NCBI RefSeq assembly: GCF_019175385.1
Contig: NC_083338.1
Location: 68,828,712 to 68,892,711 of the forward strand
Length of the DNA: 64,000 bases
Direction of reading: 5' to 3'
DNA from: Lycium barbarum
Taxonomy: Eukaryota > Streptophyta > Magnoliopsida > Solanales > Solanaceae
Shown here piece by piece: positions 46,946 through 59,455 of this stretch; the stretch's first letter is position 1, and each line of letters begins with the position of its first letter. The position numbers were made by a program, and so were the translations under genes. The notes below the pieces were generated by a model. It did not search any database and had not been told where the DNA came from. It worked only from the letters and a program-made list of their open reading frames with translations.

Positions 46946-47229
46946 GAATACTATACTGGCTGGAAATTGTTCCTTGATGGAGTAGTGAATTACAAAGGTT
47001 CCAGAATCGAAGTGGTTTTGATATCAGAAAATGGGCAACACTACCCCATGGCCGCCAAGCTCAAATTCCGTAGTAAAACAAAATCGCTGAATACGAAGCT
47101 TGCATTCTAGGTCTCAGAATGGCACTAGATATGGACATCAATGAATTATTAGTCATTGGAGATTCAAACTTATTGATTCATCAAGTACAAGGAGAATAGG
47201 CCACTAAGAATGAAAAAATCTTACCATAT
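46946..47229 (+). pseudogene. HOST second (archaeal-type) RNase H
   Basis: A second RNase H fold follows the first: WKLFLDGVVNYKGS supplies a catalytic Asp, then VVLISENGQHYPMAAKLKF. A frameshift at about 47083 moves into the frame that encodes AEYEACILGLRMALDM (the Glu position) and LLVIGDSNLLIHQ (another Asp), then runs into the integrase side. A duplicated RNase H of archaeal type is an established feature of the plant Tat branch and strongly supports that assignment. Broken by the frameshift, a stop at 47108 in the old frame, and a TAG after HQVQGE. Confidence 0.7.
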
Positions 47230-48360
47230 GTGAACCTGGCACAGAGATTGTGCAAGAAATTCAGAAAGATTGAGTTTCGACATACGCGAAGGGCTCAGAA
47301 TGAATTTTCTGACGCATTGGCCACAATAGCGTCAATGATCCAACATCCTAAAAGTAGTCACATCGACCAGCTAAGGATAAGCCTGAAAGAAGAAAATGTC
47401 CACTGTTGCCATGTGGAAGCTGACCCAGATGGCAAGCCATGGTACAGTGACATCAAAATGTATCTGGAAGGACGTGAATACCCCGAAGGCATTACAAATG
47501 GACAAAAGAAGAACATCCGAAGAATGGCGAACGGTTTCTTCCTAAATAAAGAAGTGCTATACAAACGGATGTCGAATTTGGGTCTGCTTAGATATGTAGA
47601 TGCCGGTGAAGCCACTAAGCTTCTAGAAGAAGTACATGCGGGAACATGTGGACCCCATATGAATGGATTTGTACTAGCAAATAAGATTTTACGAGCATGA
47701 TATTATTGGATGACTATGAAGAGTGATTGCTGCAAATATGTGCAAAGGTGCCATCAATGCCAGATCCATGGTGATCAGATCAAAGTCCCTCCAAGTGAGC
47801 TTAATGCCATGAGCTCACCATGGCCTTTCATCGCTTGGGGCATGGATGTTATTTGACCCATTGTACCCGCAGCCTTGAATGGCCACCGGTTCATCTTAGT
47901 TACCCTTGACTATTTCACCAAGTGGGTGGAAGCAACATCTCACAAATCAGTAACAAAGAAAGTGGTGGCGAACTTTCTGCGAAACCACATCATATGCAGA
48001 TTCGGTGTGCCCGAGTTAACAGACAACGGAGAAAATCTGAACAACCACCTAATGAAGGATATCTGTGAGCAGTTCAAGATCACCCATCAAAATTGAATAG
48101 CTTATCGGCCAAAAATGAACGGAGCCGTAGAAGCAGCCAGCAAAAATATCAAGAGGATATTAAGGAAAATTACTGATAATCATAACGGTTGGCACGAGCA
48201 GTTGCCTTATGCCGTACTGGGATACCGTACGACGACCAGAATTTCAACCGGAGCAACTTCATACCTTTTGGTCTATGGAACCGAAGCAGTCATACCCGCT
48301 GAAGTTGAGATACCTTCCCTGAGAATCATTCAGGAAGCAGATTTCCCACAGTGGGATACG
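47230..48360 (+). pseudogene. HOST integrase
   Basis: The frame starting near 47113 and open from 47230 carries the zinc-binding HAGTCGPH and CHQCQ (HHCC), with a TGA at 47698-47700, then the DDE core: WGMDVI (first Asp, followed by a TGA in place of a residue), TLDYFTKWVEA, FGVPELTDNGENL (second Asp) and NGAVEAASKNIKRIL (Glu), then YRTTTRISTGATSYLLVYG. Another TGA lies at 48094-48096. This is the Ty3/gypsy integrase without a chromodomain, as in Tat elements. The frame ends about 48360 and runs into a copy of the recurring HOST motif, then element E inserts at 48376. Confidence 0.8.
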
Positions 48361-48661
48361 TAAGCAGTCCAGTTGTGTCACACCCCACCCTTGGTAGGGC
48401 GTGACTGGCACCTAGCACCTTACCGAAATCGAGTGAACCAACTTATAACTTGCATCCTTCGTATCCCAATGGAAGCAATAGGATCGAGAGGCTAAATGCG
48501 AACATAATATTATTCATACGTATATGTACATTGGACCCATGATGCTAACATTACTATCGTCACACTATGACTAAGCTGTACACAGGAACAGTCTGTAAAG
48601 CCTCTATGAACATGACTAAAGTATACAAGTCGGGACAGGGCCCCGACATACCCTGGACAAA

Positions 48662-48702
<41 letters not shown>

Positions 48703-49057
48703 AGACTAGATAGTGCCCCAGGAAGAAATGGAGCCCACCAATCAAAACTGATACCTGAAAAAAGCCTACTGCGGAAGATCCTCGTCTTGTCTACTTGCAC
48801 CTGCGGGTATGAACGCAGCGTCCATAAGAAGGGATGTCAGTACGAACAATGTACTGAGTATGTAAGGCATGAATGGTAGTATGATATCAGAGTGAAGAGA
48901 ACATAAGATAAAGTAAGTAATTATACCTTGTACTCTTATTAAGATCTCTGTCATGTAAACTACTCGTTTACAGGAGAAACAAGTCATATACATCCATACA
49001 CAACATACATACATATGTATTCACATACACTTACTATACATACATCTGTCACATCAA

Positions 49058-49216
49058 TACCCAGCCCTTTCGGGACTCGGTGTTAGCCGTACCCGGCCCT
49101 TTCGGGACTCAATGTCATCTGTACCCGGCCCTTTCGGGACTCGGTGTTATCCGTACCCGGCCCTTTCGGGACTCAGTGTTATCCGTACTCATCCTTTTCG
49201 GGACTAGGTGTCGTCC
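49058..49216 (-). repeat. Minisatellite of 32-bp units in element E left LTR
   Basis: Five units of about 32 bases built on CCGGCCCTTTCGGGACTCGG plus TGTTATCCGTAC (+ strand view). Each has an inverted CCC-TTT-CGGG stem. The right LTR has five units at 55421-55583, one of them with a small insertion. Open frames across these units are accidental. Confidence 0.85.
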
Positions 49217-49237
49217 CCAGCTGAACAGAGGAAGGCA

Positions 49238-49382
<145 letters not shown>

Positions 49383-50789
49383 TAAATGAAATCAACATCA
49401 TCATTAGCATTACCATTATCATCATATCAATCCTTGAAGGATCAACCATCGCAAGATGATATCGACGACATCACGGGAGTCTCGAGGATCATGAACTTAG
49501 GTAGCACTGGAAATAGAATCGTTATCATTGCTATATCTCACCTCGAAGGAACGAGTAACATGAGGTGAGACCATAAACAATAAGTACGGTTAAGGGATTC
49601 ATGAAATGGCTCAAAAATTTCATGATGTCCTCAAATCATAGCTTCGTAGTTTCAAAAGAAGATAATCATCATCATCGTCACAATCATCATAGAACATATT
49701 CCATTTAACATCATAAGAGGTTTTAAGAGTTAGGAACTTCGAGCTGTTGAAAACAAGGCGGTTATGTAAACATTTATGGAATCATAACGTAAGAATTATG
49801 CCTTTGAAAGAAAGGGACGAGCCTTAACATACATGTGCCACCTCTTATTAGCTATGCTTATTCGTCCGAGCTCGCAAGTCTACATTTAAGAGGATTTACA
49901 TTAACGTTAACCTCCTTATCGCACACTTATTCCAAGTTTCAAATCAAACTATTCTATATTCTGCCGAAAATCGGGAAGCATCTCCCCTGTTTATATGCCT
50001 AGCCCAAATTCTCAATTCAACAACCAAAAACAATAACAACAATACTAACATCAATAGCATCATTTCCAACACCAAAGTATTCCATAGAACATCCCACACG
50101 CTATTTTCTAACTTCCATAACTAACCAACCTATTATACAATTATTTAACCACGCTTTCTTCATAAATAAGTCGGTATTAACATAAATAGAAAGAGATTCA
50201 TACCTTTTTCTTGGTAATATTGCAATATTTTCACTCATCCACCATAGACTTAAGCCACAACGCATTACTATACAATTTTGTAGTTGTAACTATACGTCAC
50301 CTGGATCGGAATTTGGGAATTTTTAGCTGGTTTAGGCTTAAAATTTGGTTTGGGGGTTTGGGGAGAATTCTCCAGATTTTTGGAGAATATTTGAGGTGTT
50401 TGTTGAAGAAAATAAGGGGTAAATTTTCAGCCTGCGCGTTCGTTCAGTAAAAAGGTCATAACTCTTGATCCCGATATCGTTTGAAGGCCCACGACATATG
50501 GTTGGAAAGCTAATTAAATTATCTACAACTTTCATTCTTGGAATTGTTCCAAATTCCAAACTTATAATATCGCTCTGGCCCCTCCAAATCAGATCATCCG
50601 AAAATGTTTCCTTAAATCGTCCTTTTGGAGGGCTTATGCCCAATTTTGGCTTAAGGGTCCTTCTTAGGACTTGCTCAACTTTCCATGTCCTTTATAAACT
50701 CCGGTGTGTGGGCCCCACTTATCTTGCAACAATGAGGGCTTTTCATCAAGTGCCATATGCACCAATTCACCCCATATGATCTCCCAATG

Positions 50790-50790
<1 letters not shown>

Positions 50791-50883
<93 letters not shown>
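50791..50883. repeat. TA microsatellite in element E left LTR
   Basis: About 46 TA units. The right LTR has only a few at the same place (about 57226-57236), so nearly all of the tract arose after insertion. Confidence 0.95.
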
Positions 50884-50888
<5 letters not shown>

Positions 50889-51359
50889 CTCTCTTATAAT
50901 ATAACCTTCATCCCGAACCCGAGACTCAAATTGCTCAGCGCGTTCGCGTCTCGTAGTGGTGCTTTCGCGCAGACCATTTTCCTGGTCTGCCAGCCCGACT
51001 TGTAACATCCATATTTCCTTACCCCGATATCCTATTGAGGAGCGATTTGTTGCGTTGGAAACTAGATTTCCCGAACTTCACTTCAAAACTCTTAATATAC
51101 TGAAACATATTATTTCTTCAAGTTAGACCAATATTATCGTACCAAACCTTGACGAACTTTCCTTCAAAGCCTCGGAAGCTTAATCTCCTTAGTTCACTGG
51201 TTTTCCAATCCTCCTATAACCTGTTACATGAACTCGGACTTTTGTAATCGTAACACGAGCACCTATGATCTTGCATCTTCTCGACAATAACTCCGATGTC
51301 TGCAATTGAATAGCTAATACCTAATGAATCTCAACGTACAGAAACTACGGGGTGTAACA

Positions 51360-51373
51360 TCCTTCCCCCCTTA
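51360..51373 (-). promoter_or_regulatory. Element E polypurine tract
   Basis: The minus strand reads TAAGGGGGGAAGGA next to the LTR, followed by the conserved ATTCG..CGAAT palindrome (about 51380-51393) as in the complete chromoviruses. Confidence 0.8.
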
Positions 51374-52100
51374 GAAACATTCGTCCTCGAATGCTGCAGT
51401 ATTGCCAACCCATAACACCATCTTTGATTCCTTAGAACAGTTATTCTCCCCTTAGGGTCCGATTACCGTTTGTTTAGACTATAACTTGGTTCAGTCTCTT
51501 CTCATCTTCCCATAGTCTTTCATTGCCTTTAGTCAGCTTATTTCACTTCTTTGTGTTCATGTACATGGTCGGAAATTAACTAGCATCTCGCTCTCATTTT
51601 GTCTCCACTATTGTAGTCTTGACTTATCGTGCCATAACTATTCATCGGCCTATAAGTATTTCTCTTTTTCTCGTTCCTTGTTTCCCTGTTAGTGACCCAC
51701 TACCTTTCTCATATACGGTGCCCTTTCTGCGTTTACTCCTTTGGTGCCATCTCGGGCTACGTTTTTTTTTATATCTATTTATCTTAGATATACATTGTGC
51801 CAACTTTTGTAGTTCGTTAGTCAGGCTCTCTAATCCTTATATCCTTGTCGCCATCTCTCCTACCCTTACATTCCAAATGCTTATTCAATATTACTTTGTC
51901 GTTATTGAGCATAATGGCTATATCCTTCGCAATACAGTTACACTTATGGCAAACTCATAATCCGAGTTCAACTAAATTTGTAGCTCGCCACATTTCTGAG
52001 CTCTTGCCGCAACTGTTTCTTTAACCTCCTTCCTTCAAATCTCGCAATACAACCCAAAAGTATAGGGCTACGACAATTCTTACTCCATTGCGACTCTCTT

Positions 52101-52165
<65 letters not shown>

Positions 52166-53021
52166 CATCTTACATGATATTTTCTTACTCGACCCCTTTC
52201 GGTGCTAACATCCCTTTTTGTTTTTTTTTTGTCGTCCTTGGATGCGTTATCCTCTCTGTCATCCTTGTGAATTTTACTTGGAAACCTTTCTTGCTCTCTT
52301 TATTACCTCTTTTGGACATGTCGCTACGTGCTTAGGTACGACGCAATTTTTCCCGATACGGGGGTTTCAAACCATGGTCTAGAAATGTCGTAGCTCATGT
52401 CGGCGTGCATTCTCTTAAGGTGTCTTCCATACTTTCTTCCTATGTCTGCCTCATGGTACACTTATTGTCAATTCTTTCAGATACCTTCCTGATATGCCAA
52501 TACGCCTCGAGCTTGGCCTCGAGCTAATAAATTTCTTCTTCCAGAGCTTGAGAACGACATAAGTCCTTTCAGGTCTAGTATGTTCTTCCCCCCTTATTAA
52601 GGAGGTCCTTATACGCCAATAGTCTTCGAGTACCCATCGTCTTCGATAATTATCTACCGCCCTTCACTATCTTCTTAAGGCCGGGGTTCCATCATCGTAC
52701 GGTCTGAATTATCTATCTTTTTGCTAGTTACACTCTTGTATACAATTGGAATACTTATAAAGGTTAGATCAAATTCCGATGCCTTTTTTTCTGCCTTTGC
52801 ACACCTCTGTCTTTTATGACTAATGGTCCCTGACCCGCAAGTTAATGGGGCCATTGAGATTCACCACATCCTTTATGAAGTCTTTGGTTATACCTTACTC
52901 CTCGTATACTCGTCTTGATTTCCTTATAGCCATATCTCTAGTCCAATCCCATTATCTTATGCTATCAATATCTACCTTTAACGTAGTCTTCACTTTACTC
53001 CAGTACAATTGAAAATATAGA

Positions 53022-53083
<62 letters not shown>

Positions 53084-53115
53084 CAAAATGGAATTTGAAT
53101 CGAACACTACATATA
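51374..53115 (-). other. Element E internal region without pol
   Basis: About 1.74 kb where a complete element has some 4 kb of pol. I see no RT, RNase H, integrase or chromodomain motif on either strand. It is T/C-rich on the + strand and contains two TA microsatellites (52103-52164 and 53025-53082). The longest open frames (for example 51619-51960 on the + strand) show no domain. Whether this is badly scrambled pol, 3' UTR, or foreign DNA is undecided. Confidence 0.6.
53025..53082. repeat. TA microsatellite at the point where pol is lost in element E
   Basis: About 28 TA units. It lies some 35-40 bases from where similarity to the protease of the sister elements ends. Confidence 0.9.
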
Positions 53116-54534
53116 TATACCATGGGAAGATATTGATGCTATACCTGTTACAGCATTAGAGAAAGGCTCATGATCCTATTGCTCAGCTAATGTATAATCA
53201 CGGTTCCGAGGGCAGCTTGAACTAGACACTCTTCGTCTACTTCTACCATGACCTACTGGTACCTGTGACCCCTGTTCCGAAGGGTGTACCGATGATGAAC
53301 CCATTACTGATCCGGTAGGCCGGGCCATATCCCTACTACATCGGGATGGACAGTGGCGCATAATATGGCCTGTCCGGCCGCAAGCATAACAAACATCTAA
53401 ACCTAATCGGCATGGTCGCCAATGTAAACTACCGGACTGAATACATCGTGGTGCAGGTGTCCTCATACGGCTCGAGTCACCTTTATTCTGCATACCAAAG
53501 CTTTTGGAACTCTGGCTCGGTTTGAAATGGATAGGGCGATCAAATCTCTTACTTACAAATCGGGAAGGCGCACTAGTCGTTGGCTGGCCTAGCTGCCTGG
53601 AATACTGCGGCTCCTGTCCTCCTCCAAACTCACTAATAGTTCCTGAAGATCTGGCCCTCTTACTGTCACCTCTATCATAATCGCGCTCACCCTCTTCCAG
53701 CTGTCGTTGCTCTTCTAAATTCTGAGTGTGTGCTTGAATACGAGAAATGTCCAAACCCTCCTGAAGTGAGGCCGTCAAGCATTCCTTAAGCAAATGTGGC
53801 CCCAAACCGCTCACAAATCGATGTACGCGGTCTCCCATATCTGCTACCATGGCTGGGGCATACCTAGCCAACGAATTAAAACGGAGACTATACTCGCGGG
53901 CACTCATATTCCCTTGTCTGAGCTTCAAAAACTAATCAGCTCTGGCCCGCCGAACCACTGGCGGCAGATAATGTCGAAGGAAAGCGTCTACAAACTCTTA
54001 CCATACTGAGGGAGGTGCATTAACTCCTATAGAGGACATCCAAACCGTATACCAATGGACCGCAACATCCCGTAGTCTATAAGAAGCCAATTCTACTGAC
54101 TCTGTATCAGAAGCATGCATTAGTCGTAACGTTCTTGACATCTCATCTATAAAGCTCTGCGGGTCTTCATCCGGTTTCGACCCAAAGAACTATGGAAGGT
54201 CTAAACTAATAAAATCATGGGCTCTTGCACTGACCACTCTATCACTTGGCCCGAACCCTGCCGCTGGGCCTGCGCGGCAACTATCTGAGTTAACAATTGA
54301 ATGACCTCTCTTATCTACTGGCCCGAAGCATCTGGTGGAGGAACTGGGGGTGCTGGAGCTTGAGTTGAGGCTCCTTTATGCCCCCTTTGAAATGGGTGGA
54401 GTGTAAGAGGTCCGAGACGGAACCCCATGCTAAGACTCACCCTTCTCTATATCTACAGGCGGATCTCGTTCTGTTCTCCTTTCTACTACTGACTTGCCCT
54501 TCTGGGCAACTCTGGCTTTTCTCTTCATAGGCAT
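53116..54534 (-). pseudogene. Element E gag and protease stub
   Basis: ATG at 54532-54534 opens MPMKRKARVAQKGKSVVERR. The first half has several stops (PPSVW-stop-EFVDAFLRHYL near 54000); from 53928 to 53176 it is open for 250 residues: KLRQGNMSAREYSLRFNSLA, HRFVSGLGPHLLKECLTA, a Ser/Arg-rich part, and the knuckle CYACGRTGHIMRHC (CX2CX4HX4C complete). After the stop at 53176 the frame goes on as VTGIASIF-like, matching the protease start (VTGILSIS in element A), and then diverges before the active site. So pol was cut off just upstream of the protease Asp. Confidence 0.82.
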
Positions 54535-54726
54535 TGCTGAAATTATAACGCACAATTAGGAAAAAGGGAATCCTGATGACATTGCTCTATCGCACGATCT
54601 AAGATGAGGAAATAAGGTCAATCATTCCTAAATGCCCCGCAACCTCCTGTTTATAAGTGTGGTGCACTGCACACCATAAACAAGACTCTGCTAGACACGG
54701 CTTGCAGACAACCCTAGGACAGAACT

Positions 54727-54738
54727 TCTCTAATACCA
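54727..54738 (-). promoter_or_regulatory. Element E primer binding site (degenerate)
   Basis: The minus strand reads TGGTATTAGAGA, two bases from the usual tRNA-iMet primer site. Confidence 0.7.
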
Positions 54739-54741
54739 ATT

Positions 54742-55027
54742 GGTCACACCCCACCCTTGGTAGGGCGTGATTGGCACCCGACACCTTACGAAAACCGAGC
54801 GAACCAACTTATAACTTGCATCCTTCGTGTCTCAATGGAAGAAATAGGATCGAGAGGCTAAATGCGAACATAATATTATGCATACGTATATGTACATTGG
54901 ACGCATGATGCCAACATTACTATCGTCACACTATGACTAAGCTGTACACAGGAACTGTCTGCAAAGCATCTATGAACATGACTAAAGTATACAAGTCGGG
55001 ACAGGGCCCCGACATACCCTGGACAAA

Positions 55028-55066
<39 letters not shown>

Positions 55067-55662
55067 AGACTCGACAGTGCCCCAGGAAGAAATGGAGCCC
55101 ACCAATAAAAACTGGTACCTGAAAGCAGCCTACTGCGGAAGATCCTCGTCTTGTCTACTTGCACCTGCGGGCATGAACGCAACGTCCACAAAAAGGGACG
55201 TCAGTACGAACAATGTACTGAGTATGTAAGGCATGAATGTTAGTATGATATCAGAGAGAAGAGAACATAAGATAAAGTAAGTAATTATACCTCGTACTCT
55301 TATTAAGATCTCTGTCATGTAAACTACTCGTTTACAGGAGAAACATGTCATATACATCCATACACAACATACATACATATGCATTCACATAAACTTACTA
55401 TACATACTTCTGTCACATTCATGCCCGGCCCTTTCGGGACTCGGTGTTATTCGTACCCGGCCCTTTCGGAGGGACTCGGTGTCATCCGTACCTGGCCCTT
55501 TCGGGACTCGGTGTCATCCGTACCCGACACTTTCGAGACTCAGTGTTATCCGTACCCGGCCCTTTCGGGACTCGGTGTCATCCCCAGCTGATCAGAGGGA
55601 GGCAACGCATACATACATACATACGTTCACACACACACACACACACATAAGTTGATTTCCAA

Positions 55663-55697
<35 letters not shown>

Positions 55698-57766
55698 TAA
55701 ATGAAATTAACATCATCACTAGCATTACCATTATCATCATATCAATCTTTGAAGGATCAACCATCGCAAGATGAAATCGACGACGTCACGGGAGTCTCGA
55801 GGATCATGAACTTAGGTAGCACTGGAAATAGAATCGTTATCATCGCAATATCGCACCTCGAAGGAACGAGTAACATGATGTGAGACCATCAACAATAAGT
55901 ACGGTTAAGGGATTCATGGAATGGGTCAAAAATCTCATCATGTCCTCAAATCATAGCTTCGTAGTTTCAAAAGAAGAGAATCATCATCATCGTCACAATC
56001 ATCATAGAACGTATTCCATTTAACATCATAAGAGTCTTTAAGAGTTAGGAACTTCAAGCTTTTGAAAACAAGGCGGTTATGGAAACATTTATGGAATCAT
56101 AACATAGGAATCATGCCTTTGAAAGAAAGGAACGAGCCTTAACATACCCGTTCCACCTCTTGTTAGCTATGCTTATTCATCCGAGCTCGCAAGTCTACAT
56201 TTAAGAGGATTTACATTAACGTTAGCCTCTTTATCGCACACTTATTCTATGTTTCAAATCAAAATGTTCTATATTCTGCCGAAAATCGGGCAGCATCTCC
56301 CCTGTTTATACGCCCAGCCCGAATTTTCAATTAAACAACCAACAACAACAACAACAATACTAACATTAATAGAATCATTTCCAACACCAAAGTATTCCAT
56401 AAAACAGCCCACACACTGTTTTCTAACTTCCATAACTAACCAACCCATTATACAATAATTTAACCACGCTTTCTTCATAAATAAGTCGGTATTAACATAA
56501 ATAGAAAGAGATTCATACGTTTCTCTTGGTAATATTGCAATATCTTCACTCATCCACCGTAGACGTAAGCCACAACGCATTACTATACAATTTTGTAGTT
56601 GTAACTATACGTCGCCTGGACCGGAATTTTTGAATTTTTAGCTGGTTTAGGCTTAAAATTTGGTTTGGGGGTTTGGGGAGAATTCTCCAGATTTTTGGAG
56701 AATATTTGAGGTGTTTGTTGAAGAAAATAAGGGGTAAGCCCCTTTAAATAGCGGTCCAGGTTCTGCCTGGACCGACTTAAAACTCCTTCAGCGCGATCGC
56801 GCCCCCTTTGGGCGCGTTCGCGCTGGCTTAAATTTTTAGCCTGCGCGTTCGTTCAGTAAAAAGGTCAGAACTCTTTATCCCGATATCGTTTGAGGGCCCA
56901 CGACCTATGGTTGGAAATCTAAGTCAATTATCTACAATTTTCATTCTTGGTATTTTTCAAAATCCCAAATTTATAATATCGTTTTGGCCCCTCGAAGTCA
57001 GATCATCCGAAAATGTTTTTTTAAATAGTCCTTTTGGAGGGCTTATGCCCATTTTTGGCTTAATGGTCCTTCTTCGGACATGCTCAACTTTCCATGTACT
57101 ACTCATATATCTCTTCATATGTCCTTTATAAAACTCCGGTGTGTGGGCCCCACTTAGCTTGCAGCAACGCGGGCTTTTCGTTAAGTGCCATATGAACCAA
57201 TTCACCCCATATGGTCTCCCAATGTCATATATATATTATTATAACACTCTTATAATATAACCTTCATCCTGAACCCGAGTCTCAAATTGCTCAGCGCGTT
57301 CGCGCCTCGTAGTGGTGTGTTCGCGCTGTGTTGGCCCTTGGCCTTCTGCGCGTTCGTGCAAACCATTTTCCTAGTCTGCCAGCCCGACTTGTAACATCCA
57401 TATCTCCTTACCCCGATGTCCTATTGAGGAGCGGTTTGTTGTGTTGGAAACTAAACTTTCCGAACTTCACTTTAGACTTTTGTTTCACTTCAAAACTTTT
57501 AATATACTGAAACATATTATTTCTTCCAGTTAGACCAAAATTTTCGTACCAAACCTTGCCCAACTTTCCTTCAAAGCCTCGGAAGCTTAATCTCCTTAGT
57601 TCACTGGTTTTCCAATCCTCTTATAACCTGTTACATGAACTCGGACTTTTGTAATCGTAACACGAGCACCTATGATCTTGCATCTTCTCGACAATAACTC
57701 TGATGTCTGCAATTGAATAGCTAATACCTAATGAATCTCAACGTAGAGAAACTACGGGGTGTAATA
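54742..57766 (-). repeat. Element E 5' LTR (right copy)
   Basis: About 3.03 kb; starts GGTCACACCCC (first T changed or a base shifted) and ends GGTGTAATA. It has the minisatellite at 55421-55583, shorter microsatellites than the left copy (55029-55064, 55627-55694, about 57226-57236), and the putative promoter region with a TATA-like site at 56743-56750. Confidence 0.88.
56743..56750 (-). promoter_or_regulatory. Putative TATA box of element E 5' LTR
   Basis: The minus strand reads TATTTAAA followed by GGGGC. About 40-80 bases upstream (minus sense) lie the perfect palindrome GCGCGATCGCGC (56791-56802) and GCGCGTTCGCGC (56812-56823). The left LTR lacks this whole stretch. Confidence 0.45.
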
Positions 57767-58540
57767 AGTTGGGACCCGGTCGGTTTATTTGTAAAACCCA
57801 AAAGTCCATTACTTTATTTCTGAACTACGTTCAACCTGAATTCCTACCGCGACAGGATACGTTGGCGCTCTTTGAGCTCGGTCGCATCAAAAGAAAAACC
57901 CAAGAAAAATCCTAGGGATCCTCAGAGTTAGTACTTCACAAAGAAGCAGGGAATGCAGCATGCCCAACTGGGGCAGAATTTTTGAGAGGATCTCAAAAAT
58001 TCAGACCGCCAAGCCGCTACAAAAATTCAACTAACCCAGGACTCTAAACTGGGCAGAAATTTTGAGGAGACCTCAAAATTTTCTAGAAGATTCGGCTTAA
58101 GAATTGATAGATCGATATTTAAATTAGGGAATAAATTTTGAGAAAAGGTCTCAAAAATTTCGCATAAAGAAGCCAAAACCCCAGTCATAGAAGAAAGGGT
58201 CTCCCTCATTCAAAGCGCATGTCATGACAATTAAAATGCACATATTTTTTCATAAAATAGATACCCTATGGTGGCGTTAAAAAATAATTTTTATGTGTAA
58301 TGAAAATAGGTTTATCTTTCGAATACCGGAGCCGAAGGGGTTTCGGTTCCAGAAAGCCGAGGATACGACAGCGCTGGCAACACGGATCAACTTAAAATAG
58401 GAAAAAAAATACTAACCCATTTCTGATGCAGGTCCCTAGGGCGTTGGAAGACGATCCCTTTTCCAACCTTGCTCCATGTGCAGGAAATGTTTCGCTAAAG
58501 AAGGTCCAGACCGCTGTTGAGATCAGACTTTTGAAGTAGC
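57767..58540 (+). other. HOST region after pol, non-coding, with recurring motif
   Basis: HOST resumes after element E with the second copy of the AGTTG duplication (57767-57771). No coding frame is supportable. A copy of the recurring motif starting GAACTACG lies at 57822-57867. Short direct repeats of the form aTTTTGAgann...TCTCAAAA occur between about 57970 and 58160 (for example 57979-57999, 58060-58080, 58137-58160). By position this is the start of the 3' untranslated region of HOST. Confidence 0.5.
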
Positions 58541-58955
58541 TGTCCAGCCACGAGGGATATGAAAGACTTCAACTACTGCCAAGGACAAAAGCCACAAAGG
58601 ATAAGAAAGTCAGAATACAATGAGGGTTAAGCATCCAACTATGAAGGCTATAAAAGATCAAAGGTCTTAAAGGCAAAATATCAAGCCACGAGGGCTATAA
58701 TGTTTTGAACGCCATAAAGGTTAAATATCTAGCCATAAGGGCTATGAAAGATTCTGAATTCCAACAGGGCAAAATATTGAGCCCCAATTACAGTAGAATG
58801 CTTGGAAATTGCCACATTGGTAAATGCCTGGCCAAAAGGGTCAAGGTAAAACAATACGACATATCTGACCAAAAGGGTCACAGTCAGGATAAAGGACAAA
58901 AGAAAGACGATTTAGCCGAAAGGGCCATATCTGTCATTCGCATCACTTCTTCTTA
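58541..58955 (+). repeat. Diverged short tandem repeats in HOST 3' UTR
   Basis: Degenerate units of about 25-50 bases built on GCCAcgAGGGCTATaaaag recur (near 58549, 58572, 58644, 58684, 58730, 58833, 58870, 58917). They are the older or more diverged part of the repeat field that becomes regular after 58955. Tandem repeats between pol and the 3' LTR are a known hypervariable feature of Ogre/Tat elements. Confidence 0.55.
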
Positions 58956-59455
58956 TTTTGTCAAGAGGGCCATTGCACGTTTATTTTCCTGCTGCTAAGA
59001 GGGCCATTCATACAAACATGCCAAGAGGGCCATTGCACGTTTATTTTCTTGTTGCCGAGTGATCCATTCATACAAACTGCCAAGAGGCCCATTCATACAA
59101 ACTGCCAAGAGGGTCATTCATACAAACTGCCAAGAGGGCTATTGCACGTTTATTTTCCTGCTGCCGAGAGGGCCATTCATACAAACAGCTAAGAGGGCCA
59201 TTCATACAAATTGCCAAGAGGGTCATTCATACAAACTGCCAAGAAGGCCATTTCACGTTTATTTTCCTGCCGCCGAGAGGACTTTTCGTACAAGCATTCC
59301 AAGAAGGCCATTCATTAAATCATGCCAAGAAGGCCATTTATTTCAATTTCTAAAAGGGCCATTTATTTCAATTGCCAAGAAGGCCATTCATACAAACGTG
59401 CCAAGAGGGCATTTATTTCAATTGCCAAGAAGGCAATGCATATAAATTGTTGGAT
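58956..59455 (+). repeat. Regular tandem repeat array in HOST 3' UTR, unit about 25 bp
   Basis: Roughly eighteen copies of a unit close to GCCAAGAGGGCCATTCATAC plus AAACT. Some copies carry an inserted tail GCACGTTTATTTTCCTGCTG, which recurs about every 120-130 bases (58975, 59034, 59143, 59254), giving a higher-order pattern. A 128-codon frame that runs through part of the array is an accident of the repeat and not a gene. Such 3' UTR arrays are known to seed satellite DNA in plants. Confidence 0.8.

Noticed and set aside
51619..51960. 113-residue + strand open frame in the internal region of E
   Set aside because: No domain or homology that I recognise; hydrophobic composition follows from T/C-rich DNA.
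59059..59445. 128-residue + strand open frame with repeated HTNCQEG-like units
   Set aside because: It is the translation of the 25-bp tandem array in the HOST 3' UTR; the repeat lacks stops by chance.
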